64,000 bases of DNA from Pagrus major (Eukaryota > Chordata > Actinopteri > Spariformes > Sparidae): the NCBI RefSeq assembly GCF_040436345.1, contig NC_133238.1:5024150-5088149 (forward strand). Reading direction: 5' to 3'. The notes under the pieces are model-generated. The model had not been told where the DNA came from. It saw nothing but the letters and a program-made list of their open reading frames with translations, and ran no database searches. The translations under genes were made by a program, and so were the position numbers. Below are positions 12,291 through 22,735 of the stretch, one piece after another. Numbering within the stretch: the stretch's first letter is position 1; each line of letters begins with the position of its first letter.

Positions 12291-12941
12291 GTATGCCTCA
12301 GCCCATGAGGATTCCCCCAACATAGTTTAAAAGTGGAAAAGTGGTCCTTAAGTTTAATTTTGCAATACAGTTTGTGCAAGACACTTGTTCAGAAAAGTGA
12401 TGTGCAACCAGTCTCCAGTGATGGTGCTGTGTGTAGTGAGAATGTATTTTTTAAGTTGTATTCTTAACCAGACACAAGGCCCCTTATTTAGTTGTGTTCT
12501 CTGAGGCAGATAGGAGCCATTTTTTTGTGTTCTTAGGCAGACAGACACTTTATGTATAGTTGTGTTCTCAGGAAGACACGAGACACTTGATTCACTCACT
12601 CCACATGTTTGCTCAGGTGGTTTTTTGTTTTTGTTTTATCATACCACATCTATTTCATTCACCTGAAAGTGAAATAAAGAGAACAAGGGGAGAACTATTT
12701 TTGGTTGTTTTGCTTCTTTTTATGCATACTATAAAAATACTTTGTACTTTACTTGTACTTGTACTTTTGATACTTGAGTATATTTTTTCACAAGATACTT
12801 AAGTACATTTAATGTGAGCTACTTTAAGACTTTTACTCAAGTAATTTTCTTAAGGGTGACTAACTTTTAACAAAGTCATTTTCAGTTATGGTACTTGTAA
12901 TTTTACTTAGTTATTTTTTTCAAGTACTTTATACACCTCTG

Positions 12942-13548
12942 CAAGGGGGGCGGCATCCCCCCTCAAATCGCCTACTGGTTTCAACACTTGTAGTGATCAA
13001 ATAGCTCTGCGAGCGTTGTCAATCAAGCGAGTTGAATATTAACACCTGTGACTGAGTTACATTCACTCCTGGCGAAGTTAATCACAACATCCGGTTTGGA
13101 TGCCTTTTTCACTCATGTCGGTTGGTAATAGGAGAAGACGGCAAAGACCCTGTGTGGATTATACGGCTTAAATAAGGTAAGAACCGAATATATTTACTTC
13201 TACGGGATGGTAATCGCTGTATGAAGTCGTGTTAACATATCATGGGGTGTGAAGCGAATTAATTGTCATTGACCTGGTTGAGACAAGCTGTTAATTACGT
13301 TCACGTTTGCTGGCAACAAGTGGTTGCTTAAAACAAAGTTATTGAGTGGCAACTTATTTATCCGGCCAAATATCAAGTGTTAAGCTAAAATAAATGTGTT
13401 AAGATGTACTAAGGTGACCAGTGGTGGATGAATTAGCGTTTTTTAAGTCAAATGATGGTGAGTGTTTTGTCAAATTTAAATCTGCGCATCAATGTGGGGG
13501 AGGGGTGGTGGTGGCGGCGTCGTCGTCGTAGTGAAATTGTCAAGAGGT
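12942..13548. other. Unassigned spacer between hAT elements
   Basis: No supportable exon was found. A TGG/CGG/CGT-rich stretch lies at 13495-13530. If the ZMYM1-like transposase at 15830 was split by the inverted-repeat insert, its C-terminal part should begin here on the minus strand, but I could not recognise a conserved dimerisation motif. Confidence 0.3.
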
Positions 13549-14496
13549 CCTGGCTGCAGACCTCCACTGTGAGGTCGCTACCGCCGCAGGCTCCACTCTC
13601 AGGCCGCCTCCACTGTCAGGACAGGAAATGCACGGGATACATTTCAAAATAGTATCGCGAATGCACTTCCGGTTGAATCGTTTTCCTCACAAATGCATTA
13701 ATTAGTAAACAATATGACGTAAAATCTATTAATTCCTTGCCTATAGTATAAATCGTTATATCGTATTTATATAGTAAACTTTTTTGTTTGTCGTTTTTGG
13801 TCCGTGTTTTCCTTTTATGTTGCGCATGAGCCCCAACGTGGGCATTTTGTTTTATTCTGTCCAAATCTAGGACAAAAAGCCCGACTAATATACACTGCAC
13901 TGCGTAATTTTACAACTTAGTCATTACGAAAAACAAACGGTGGGTGATATGACTCGGGGCTCAATAGTCTATTTGCAGCCTACTACAAAGCTGAGGATCT
14001 TGAAAAGAGAAGGTCAAATAGTTGATAAATGAAAACAATGGAGGGCAGGAATAACATTGCTCAGTGCACAAATGGTCTTTTAAGTTATTACTCATATTCA
14101 TAAGCCAACATCTCATAAGATGTCATTGGCCTATACATTTTATTGTGCACTATACAGTACTTAACTGACTTTTTATCATTTAACTTTGACTGTATTGCAC
14201 TGCTCTTTTTCTATATATTTTTTCAATTTTTCTTCCTGTTGTATTATTCTGTATTTTTATTCTTTACCACCATAAATTTCATGTTTGGTTCTATGTCTAT
14301 GCTAATTATGTTCTTGTTCTGCTGGAACACCCAAGTAGCTACCACTAAATACTACCCTTACTCTTGATATCTACAGTATAATCCAAGTGAATTATTAAGT
14401 GATCCATGAGAAAAACAAAAAACACACACAAAAAAACCACAAGTCACAACATGAATAAATGTTCTGTAGCCCTTTATTCTTTATTCTAACACAAAC

Positions 14497-14805
14497 TCAC
14501 TCATCTGTGTGACATTCACAATAGGCCAAATAATTTCTTCTGTCCATTATTTCTTCACAGAATTTCCACATGTCCTCAGTATTGTAAAACGTGAACTTGA
14601 AGGGCTCCAGGATTGTTTCCTTTTCATGCTCATCCACCTCTTCTTTCCACATCCTCCCATATTGCACAGCAGCCTCAGCCTGTTTCTCCTCCCCCAAGCA
14701 CAGAACATCAGGCAGGTCTACTTTGGCAGACAACAGTTGTCTGTTGGCCTCAACCCGCTCTGCTGCATGTCTGCAATCGTGAAGAATGCGATCTTCAACC
14801 GACTC
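14497..14805 (-). CDS. Unrecognised terminal exon inside the inverted-repeat insert
   Basis: Read on the minus strand, a 3' splice site (TTTTCCATAG) at the 14806 border is followed by 102 codons without a stop, ending in TGA. The segment is acidic and helical in character (ESVEDRILHDCRHAAERVEA, then LGEEKQAEAAVQYGRMWKEE, ending NYLAYCECHTDE). An upstream candidate exon near 14860-14953 reads EEEQQAEVSVRPADVDTPVE. I do not recognise the family. It could be the C-terminal end of the insert's own transposase or a captured exon. Confidence 0.4.
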   Translation of the reverse strand, partial: ESVEDRILHDCRHAAERVEANRQLLSAKVDLPDVLCLGEEKQAEAAVQYGRMWKEEVDEHEKETILEPFKFTFYNTEDMWKFCEEIMDRRNYLAYCECHTDE

Positions 14806-14944
14806 CTATGGAAAAGACAAAGAAAGATGTCTGTACATAGCTGCTGCACCAACAGTATCTGACCAATAGATACTGTGAAAAAGCTTTCCCCTTCCACTGG
14901 TGTGTCCACATCGGCAGGTCTGACTGAGACCTCAGCCTGCTGCT

Positions 14945-15733
14945 CTTCTTCCTGAAAATATATAGATAAGCAAAATGATCAGTTGTAATATTCAAAACAC
15001 AAGCTCCAAAAAGAAGAAAAAGAAAAGATCCCATCAGTCAGTCTGGAGGTCAGAGGGCCCTTCTCAGACGTCACTCTAAATGTGTATGTCCTTCCTCAGT
15101 ATCAAAAATAAAAGTACTGATGGTGCAGAAGCTACTTCTCAGTAATTTCAGTTACTATTCGTTTTGTTTATATACTGTAGTTTACAACAGAGGTGGAAAA
15201 ATAAAAAAGTAAAAATGTGCCATGTAGTCCTGCCACATTTTGATTCCACTTGTGCACTTAAACAGGTGATATCACTAATTAGCTAGTCGACCTCTGGACC
15301 TCATGGTGTGTTGCATTGTGTTGGTAGCTTGGCTGTCTCACATATCATGTCTGTGAGTTCAGAAAGACACGTTTTCAACTTTGTGACGATGCCCAGCTAA
15401 TGCAAGGAGAGTTTACAAAAATGTTTTATAACGTTACATACAAACAAATGCGAACAGTTACTTTAGGTTATCCACTATACAGTTAATAATCCCTGATAAT
15501 TTACGGTGTTGATGCTAACCTCCACTGGTGAAAGTTAACTTTGACGTTATCTAACTAATTTGCATCATTAATGACTTCTATAACGTTATTATTTTACGGC
15601 ACCTATATTGACGAAGAACACAAGAAACCATGCATTTACTTTCTGTGGATAATAAAAATCAGCAACTCACTGCTACTCGGAACACATGCTCACTCGCTGG
15701 TCTCTCTCGAATGAAAATGCAGGTGAAATCCAG
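14945..15733. other. Unassigned right half of the inverted-repeat insert
   Basis: This stretch is AT-rich with no recognisable exon. On the minus strand a short ATG frame near 15680 closes after four codons. It may be intron or untranslated leader of the small gene read from right to left. Confidence 0.3.
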
Positions 15734-15828
15734 ATTTAAATGTCGTCACTTCCCGTCCTGACAGTGGAGGTGTCCTGACAGTGGAGCCTGCACCGGAAGC
15801 GACTTCACAGTGGAGGCCTGCAGCCAGG

Positions 15829-18016
15829 TGCCTCTCAACTTTTCTGGCCCTGGTTGCTTCAAACTGCGTTTGACTTCCCCATTTTGTAGCTAGAGCAAGA
15901 GTGGCAGACTTAGCCTCATCAAATTGCTCCCTAAACTCCATCAAAACACTGATGGTGTTTTGCAGAAGAGTAGATGCTTTCAGAATATCCGCGTCCTTAG
16001 CTTGCAGTAACTGTGAGGCAGCGTTTATACATTCAAGAATCTTGGTTTGCATGTTGACTAAAAATATGAAAGAAAATTTGCTTATGGCATTCTTGAGCGC
16101 ACTTGCTTCACCACGCTCATCGTTTTTGTCACTGGTCAGGGATATTTTGATGAGGGCTTTTATAATGTCTCCATATCTGTGCCTTAACGCAAAAAGCGCA
16201 TCATGTCGAGATGTCCAGCGAGTGGGACAGAGGCGTTTTAATGTGACAGTTCTGCTCTCTGGCTTCATTAACTCACTGAGGAGCGCTCATCGTTTGATAC
16301 TGTGACCAAAAAAGTTGTACAGGATCTCTACAGTGTCATGGAACTGCTTCACTCCAGGGACGTTTTTAACAGAGTCGTTGAGAGCTAGGTTGAGATTATG
16401 AGCAGCGCAATGAACATATCAGGCAAGGGGCTCCTTCTCTGCTATTCTTGCCTGTACTCCTGAATATGCACCACTCATATTCACGGCCCCATCATAGCCC
16501 TGTCCGCGGCATTTTGTCAGATCTATTCCGTTTTTCTCTATAGAGCCCAGGATTTGGTTTTCAAGCTCTGATGCTGATGAGCCCACAGTCGCCTCAAAAC
16601 CCAAAAACACTTCATTGATCTGTATATCTGTTGCAATATCCATGTCATTCTTAACAACAGTTACGTAACTGTACACCTGGCTCAGCTGGTCTATCTTTGA
16701 CACATCTTGCGTTGTGTCCATGATAATCGAATAAAACGGGGCTTCATTTATTTCATTAATTATGTCAGCTTTCACGCGTTGAGATAATATGTAAATAATC
16801 TCATCTTGAATCTGGTGACTTAGGTATTTCGCTGACCCTTCTGGTCGGTTGATTAGCTCTTTCAAAACAGGGTCGTAGCGAGCTAATAACTCGATTATTG
16901 ACAAAAAGTTGCCAGCATTTCCCTGACCTAGAACTTCCCTGTGCCCCCTGAATGCCAGGTTGCATGAAGCCAGAGTAAGAGTTACATTTACAATGCACTC
17001 CACGACCTGTCTCCAAAACAAGGCTGCATTACGTACATTCCTCTCCATTTCGTCTATTGTGTTGTTGAGTTTCCACTGCTCGTAGACTATGCATGCAGCA
17101 AGATGTATTTGCGTGGATTCATGCTTCTCAACTTTGGCAGAAAGATGTTTCCAATCTCTTATTCCGTTTACCCATGCATTGTTGTAATACGGGGCATTTC
17201 GGTTGGCAAAAAGACAGCAAGGCTCACAGTAACAGCAGTCTAATTTGGGGGAATAGTACATCCAGCTGCGGGGAAGTTTCATCCCAACTTTAGTGGTAGA
17301 GGTGTAATAACTTTCCGAAAAACACAGATTGTCGTTATCAGTGGGAAATGGACCTTTGGGTCTGTATGGGCCCATCTTAAGGATATATCTTTTAATGTTG
17401 GCGTCCTGGATGTTTTCAACAAAATTGGCCCAATCAGTCAGAAAACACTCCAGAGGAGGGTTTTCATCATCCACGGTCTGCGTGTCACCTGTAGCATGAG
17501 GAGACCTGCTGCTTTCATTTCCAGTGTCCAGTGCAGGTGAGGAGGGGGGCTGCTGGTCAGGTACCAGGTCTGGCTCTACCCTGGAGCAGCTAGCAACTGC
17601 TGAGTCCCTAACATCACCGCGATACAGCCGAGAGAGAAAGAAGGGGATTTAAGCTAGGCGGCTGGGCTACTACAATAACAACCATCAACAGTTTACAACT
17701 AACTCACACATTGTGAAAGAAGGGGATTTAAGCTAGGCGGCTGGGCTACTACAATAACAACCATCAACAGTTTACAACTAACTCACACATTGTGTATAGT
17801 GTAGTGATTGTTAGAATTGCTACCTGTAAATCTGGCTCCCTGACTGTGCTGGCAGTTTTGGCGGGCCTGAATCGCTGCCAACAACAATGTCGGGTTCATC
17901 TCCAGGGGGACGAACAAAATATGTGTCCAGTTTTTGTAATTTGGCTTTTCCTTGCTCTCTTTTTTCCTTTTCTTTGCACTTTGCCCGCTTTTATGTTTAT
18001 ATGAACTGCCACTCAT
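15829..18016 (-). pseudogene. ZMYM1-like hAT transposase with TTF finger, two nonsense codons
   Basis: The first exon starts at ATG 18016 (MSGSSYKHKSGQSAKKRKK), a typical lysine-rich start of this family. The main frame runs from about 17610 to 15829. The TTF zinc-finger domain comes first (GPYRPKGPFP, SWMYYSPKLDCCYCEPCCLF), then the DUF4371-type domain (FYSIIMDTTQDVSKIDQLS, RGQGYDGAVNMSG), then TRWTSRHDALFAL. One frame is held throughout and broken by two TGA codons: 16419-16421, just before YVHCAAHNLNLAL, and one near 16303, just before ALLSELMKPES. The C-terminal dimerisation region is cut off at 15829 by the inverted-repeat insert. The protein is inactive. Confidence 0.82.
17636..17793. 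repeat. 79-bp perfect-looking tandem duplication
   Basis: The segment GAAAGAAGGGGATTTAAGCT... at 17636-17714 is repeated directly at 17715-17793. It lies in the presumed intron between the first and second exons of the ZMYM1-like transposase. Confidence 0.9.
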
Positions 18017-18325
18017 GTTAACTTCGTAGTAAAAATGCTCCACCTAGCTTGCACTCTGTTGACAAGTGACTGATGATGTTGGTGGACGGTTGATGACAAT
18101 TTTGCCCAAAATACACTTGGAGACAATATCGGCGATCCACTTGTAAATTTGCACATCGTAAAGTGAAATGTGAGAGTGAAAATAAAGTCATACAGCACAA
18201 CATTTTATTCAATATTTTACACCTACTACATCACTAAAGTCAGTCTTGTAAAGTTTCACTCAAGTTTAGTGTGGAGCATAAATCACATGCTTTAAACACA
18301 AGTGTATCACACACGGAATAAGAAC
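18017..18325. other. Junction between ZMYM1-like hAT and Pao element
   Basis: This should hold the end of the hAT element and the 3' non-coding end of the Pao/BEL element. I could not identify a terminal inverted repeat, an LTR or a target duplication. Confidence 0.3.
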
Positions 18326-20703
18326 TTATTCATCCATTTCAAGCAATAAACATAACTTATCTATTGGTCTTTCCAAAACACTAGTTTTAGTTTTCACAAA
18401 AGCACATCTAACAAGACCTTTTGCATCAGAAACTGCCTTTTCAACTTTTCCCATCACCCGTGAACTTCTTGGTGCACCGTCGTCCACTATAAGAACGACA
18501 TGTCCTCCCTTCAGATTTTTCCTGATTTCAGTCCACTTCTGCCTCTCCTGCAGAAGCGGCAAGTACCCTGGTCCAGCGTTTCCAGAAGATGTCAGACTGG
18601 TATTGTACCTGTTTCCACCTCTTCCTGGCATAAAAGTCCTCTTTCTGAAACACTCCAGGAGGCAGCACTGGTTGGCTTTTCAGAAGAAGTAAATGGTTAG
18701 GTGTGAGAGCCTCAATGTCATGTGGATCATTTGACACTCTTGTTATAGGTCTGCCATTTACAATAGCCTCGACTTCACAGAACAATGTGTGGAGACGTTC
18801 ATCATCAAGAGGCTGCTGTTTCAGTATCTGGTTAAGAATTCTCCTCACAGAACGAATCTGCCTCTCCCAGATGCCTCCAAAATGTGAACCTGCTGGTGGG
18901 TTGAATATCCAAGTGATTCCTTTCTGCATGAGCATATTTGAGATTTTTGACTGATTCCAGCCTCTGATTGCTTCACGCATTTCTTTCTCTGCACCCACCA
19001 GATTTGTGCCATTATCTGACCTCATTATAGACACCTGGCCTCTCCTGGCTATAAATCGTCCAAAGGAATCAGTTTCGAGAGAATTAGCAACTTCTATATG
19101 AATTGCTCTGACTGTGAGACATGTGAACAAGACCCCATACCTCTTGACCATACTCCTCCCACACTTGACCTCAAAGGGTCCGAAATAGTCTATTCCTACA
19201 CTAGTGAACGGAGGATTGTCTGGTATCAGGCGATCTTGTGGCAGATTTGCCATTCTCTGTTCACCAGGTTTTGCTGATATCTTTCTTGATCCTGCACGAC
19301 AGGATCAAGCTTGATGATGTGACTTCTTCTCTTCAGCTTGTCACCTTTCTAAAGAGTCATCAGTTCATCACATAAGCCTTGCATTTGATACAGTTTGACA
19401 ATTTCAATCTCTCCCAGTGCAATATCTTCAGTAGTGAGCAAAGATCCACTGATAGTTGTTTTGAACTTTTGCATCTGGTTTGCAACAATCTGTTTTCCTT
19501 TCATGACTCAGTCTCCCACTTGCTTGTAATGTGAGTAATTTGCGATGTACACTCAGTTTGTGGAGCAGTTGTTTCAACTTCATCATCCAGGAAACTGCTC
19601 TTGTTAATCTGTGCCATTCTGAATAATGACAAATGAGCTTGTTAAGTGTATTCTCATATGCATTTGTAGCATTCGCACTCACTGCAGCTTTAACTTCAAC
19701 AACATCTTTCTGTATCTTCTTTGATATCAGGTGAAACTGGCCAGTGTTTCTCATCTTTCTTCAAAAAATCTGGCCCACCAGTCCAGTCCTGACACTTTAT
19801 GAATGTGTCTGCATTCATGCCTCTGGATGCATGGTCGGCTGGATTCAGCTCAGAGTTCACATACATCCACTGACTTGGCTTAGTGTTGTCTGTGATAAGT
19901 GACACTCTGTTTGCTACAAAGGTTTTAAATCTAACATTCTCACTAGCAATATATCTCAACACAGTGGTACTGTCAGACCAAAACATGGATTCTTCCAGTG
20001 GCATTTGCAGCTCTTTTGTCATAAGCCTGTCCATTTTTACAGCGACAGCAGCAGCTGTCAATTCCAGTCTCGGAATTGTTGTTTGTTTTAATGGAGACAC
20101 TCTGGACTTCCCAATGATGAATGAACAGTGAACTGAACCCTTTTTGTTTTTAATGAGAAGGTAGGTGACAACTCCATAACCTTTCTCACTCGCGTCTGCA
20201 AAGTGGTGCATTTGTGCAGATGTGACTTTTCCAAAACCAACTGGTTTTAGACATCTGTCCAATGTGAAACCATGAAGTTTTGCAAGATCCAAAATCCACT
20301 TTTGTGACTTTTGAGCCAGGTCAGCAGGGATATCTTAATCCCAGGAGACTTTCCTGCCACACAGCTCCTGCAGGATCATTTTAGCTGGAAGGATGACAGG
20401 TAACAAAAACCCTAACGGGTCATATACAGCACTTACAAATGACAGGATGCCACGTCTAGTTTATGGTGTATTCTTTGCATTAATTCTGACCTTGAAAACA
20501 TCTGACTCTGTACACCAGTTCACTCCAAGGACTCTTCCGTCAGGTAATGCATCATGATCAAGGTCCAAATCTTTAACCTCTTTTGCTCTTTCTGACTCAG
20601 GAATGGAGGCTAGAACAGTCCTGCTATTACTCATCCATTTTGTAAGATGAAATCCTCCACTCTCACACAGTGCTGTCAAGTCTCTGACCACATCAACTGC
20701 TTG
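18326..20703 (-). pseudogene. pol: Pao/BEL retrotransposon pol, 3' part (RT end, RNase H, integrase, DUF5641)
   Basis: The minus-strand order is that of Pao/BEL. 20461-20703 is the end of the reverse transcriptase (ESGGFHLTKWMSNSRTVL). 19696-20292 is the RNase H/A17-type region (FADASEKGYGVVTYLL, TIPRLELTAAAVAVKMDR, WMYVNSELNPADHASRG). 19428-19754 contains WHRLTRAVSWMMKL. 18560-19253 is the integrase core with Asp in GIDYFGPFEV, Asp in MRSDNGTNLVGAE and Glu in SHFGGIWERQIRSV. 18326-18590 is the C-terminal DUF5641-type domain (LKGGHVVLIVDDGAPR). Frames are broken at 20461, between the RNase H and integrase parts, and between the integrase and DUF5641. The missing upstream RT half is at 28358-29125, across an inserted transposon. 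Confidence 0.88.
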
Positions 20704-21380
20704 CACTGCAAAAAAGGAATTTCAAGAAAGTAAAAAAAGCCTTGTATCAAGAAAATAAGTCTTATTTTTTTGCCCAAAAAGAATATTAATCTTGTCAAGC
20801 ATGTTTTGATTAGAAAAATTATCTCATTTTAAGAAAGTATGCCTTACTTTTTCTTGTTAAGATATACCAGCTAATTTTGAGCTAGAATGAACCAGAAACA
20901 GAGTATAAAAATGTTTTACAATAAAACCCAGTGCAGTGACAAGATTATTTGCCTTATTTTAAGAGTAAGACCATTTGCACAACTTCTCAATTTAAGAATG
21001 CCATGAAACAAGGACAATTAAAGGTTTATTATTATAATTATTATTATTATTATTATTTTCATTGCAGGGCAGAACCTGCTGCTTCATATCTAACATATTA
21101 AGATGACAGCAGACTGGTCTATACAACACACAACATAATACAAATAACCATGCTGAATGAAAACTGCATGGCCCATAAACAAAACAAAATGAAAAAATGG
21201 CCAAAATGATATGACCCTTGACTCAATTGCATCCTGAATCACAAAAGAGCATGCAGTATCCTGCAGCATCGGCATCTGACTGCTAATTGATTGTTCATCT
21301 GAAGAAGAAAGAATCATGAAACAACAAAATTGACGGTCAAGAAGCACAGTTTGTGGCAAACACATTAAACAGTGTGCCTT

Positions 21381-22290
21381 TTACAGTCCATCAGATGAGG
21401 CTCTGTGTAGCCCAAGCACATCTCCCAGATAATATTTTGTAGGGACATATGTCACATCCTTGTGAGTATAACTATAATATGGAGTGAAATCTACCAGATT
21501 ATCAGATGCTATGAGTTCAGTTGCTTGTGCCATGTTTGGAATCTCTATTGTATATGCCATGTAATTTCCATCATAGCGAACAGTAGTATGCTGCTGCAAC
21601 TCAAAACAATATAATGATGAGTTAATTACATAGATATTTCTCACAAGTCCAAACTCAGGTAAATCATTGGAATTAACAGCAGTTACAAGTAATGTCTTCT
21701 CCCGTATATATTTATTACCATTTAGATTAATCCATTTTACAGACACTGCATTGTCTATGTCATCAGTTCCAAGGAAAGCCCTTGTTTTTTCTTTCAAATA
21801 CGACATGTTGCGTATTTCTGAAGTTGGTCCCAACGCACACTCGTTAAAAAAAATTGGGTGTTCAGAATAACTTACATTTTGACAACATTCATACATTTGA
21901 TTATGCCTTATTAAAGACTTGCAAAGTATTAAAGTCTTTTCAACTTGATAATTGTCTGTAGACCAATGACAGGAGCAAACAAAATTTTAACAATTTCTAT
22001 GAGTTCAAGAATTATTTTGTAGTATTCAGTATCTTTAGCTGTATCAATAAGAAATGGCAATATCTTTAGTAGAACAATCATTTGGCCTGAGGATTGCTTC
22101 AATTTATTATCACTTGAAGCTAATGTGCTGTAAGCTATAGGGCTTGGTTTGTCTTTGACATCAAGTGGAGAGTAGGGAAATCCAGTTAATGCAGTATTGA
22201 GAACATCCAAGTCTAGTTGACCTAAAAGAACTAACTGTTTTAACACACACTTTATTTCTAATGGAGCAATGCCTTCAAGAAATCATTTCC
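21381..22290 (-). pseudogene. C-terminal remnant of CACTA-type transposase
   Basis: Two frames remain. 22290-21929 reads FLEGIAPLEIKCVLKQLV and then QMIVLLKILPFLIDTAKD, matching the remembered HD-LEGV and WCLLR-LP signatures of fish EnSpm transposases. 21896-21381 reads VSVKWINLNGNKYIREKTLL, PEFGLVRNIYVIN and HTTVRYDGNYMAYTIEIP, the usual C-terminal region. The N-terminal two-thirds with the catalytic DDE residues are not found between 22290 and the SAM gene. The remnant and the SAM gene point away from each other. Confidence 0.6.
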
Positions 22291-22735
22291 CCCGTTTTTA
22301 GCCTGAGTTAACTAGCTGGAGTCCGACCTGCGTTTGCCCCTGCTCTGTCTGAACCGTCTGAACCATGACCTGGTGATACGTCCTGGTTATTGCTCACACC
22401 ATAATTCAGTGTCTTATGACGGCAGAAACGACTTGCCATTTATCAATTATCACATGAGTGTGCCTCGATTTTAATAATTATAAAGTAATATAAACTTATT
22501 TAGATGAATATAATTTGTATAAATGCAAAATAAACTCATTTAGGCTGAGTGCCCACCCCCGCTCCCTCTTGGAAGATGGTACAATCCACCCTGTCACGCT
22601 TTTTTTTTTTTTTTTCTCCGCTTGGAGTCCGTTGCAATTTGAATTAGGCCTACACAGCAGCTATTCCGGAGGTCACCTGCTGCTGCTCGAAATGTATTAT
22701 TCTCAAACATCGATTGTGGATATCAGAGTCAAAAG

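Larger units (their letters stand above)
8125..12941 (+). mobile_element. Tol2-like hAT element, left end missing
   Basis: The right end reads CAAGTACTTTATACACCTCTG, the inverse of a CAGAGGTGTA-type terminus as in Tol2 and its relatives. It is preceded by the family's characteristic run of TACTTGTA and ACTTAAGTA words (12740-12930). Transposase exons lie inside, all on the plus strand. No matching left CAGAGGTGTA end is present: the sequence begins directly at the border of the preceding TTF-type hAT, so the left part was deleted or replaced. Confidence 0.7.
13549..15828. mobile_element. Inverted-repeat-bounded insert of 2.28 kb, class unknown
   Basis: The ends are long imperfect inverted repeats of about 95 bases: 13549-13644 (starting CCTGGCTGCAGACCTCCACT) and 15734-15828 (ending in the inverse). 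Each arm holds repeated CCTCCACTGTCAGG-type words, as in subterminal repeats of DNA transposons. The insert interrupts a ZMYM1-like hAT reading frame at 15829. I found no direct target duplication at the borders, so the superfamily is open. An unknown exon lies inside at 14497-14805. Confidence 0.6.

Noticed and set aside
13452..13652. Arg/Trp-rich plus-strand frame
   Set aside because: It overlaps the inverted-repeat arm and a GGC/CGT-rich stretch, and has no recognisable domain. It is probably fortuitous.
15901..16305. Plus-strand 134-codon frame
   Set aside because: Antisense of the ZMYM1-like transposase, which carries the recognisable motifs on the minus strand.
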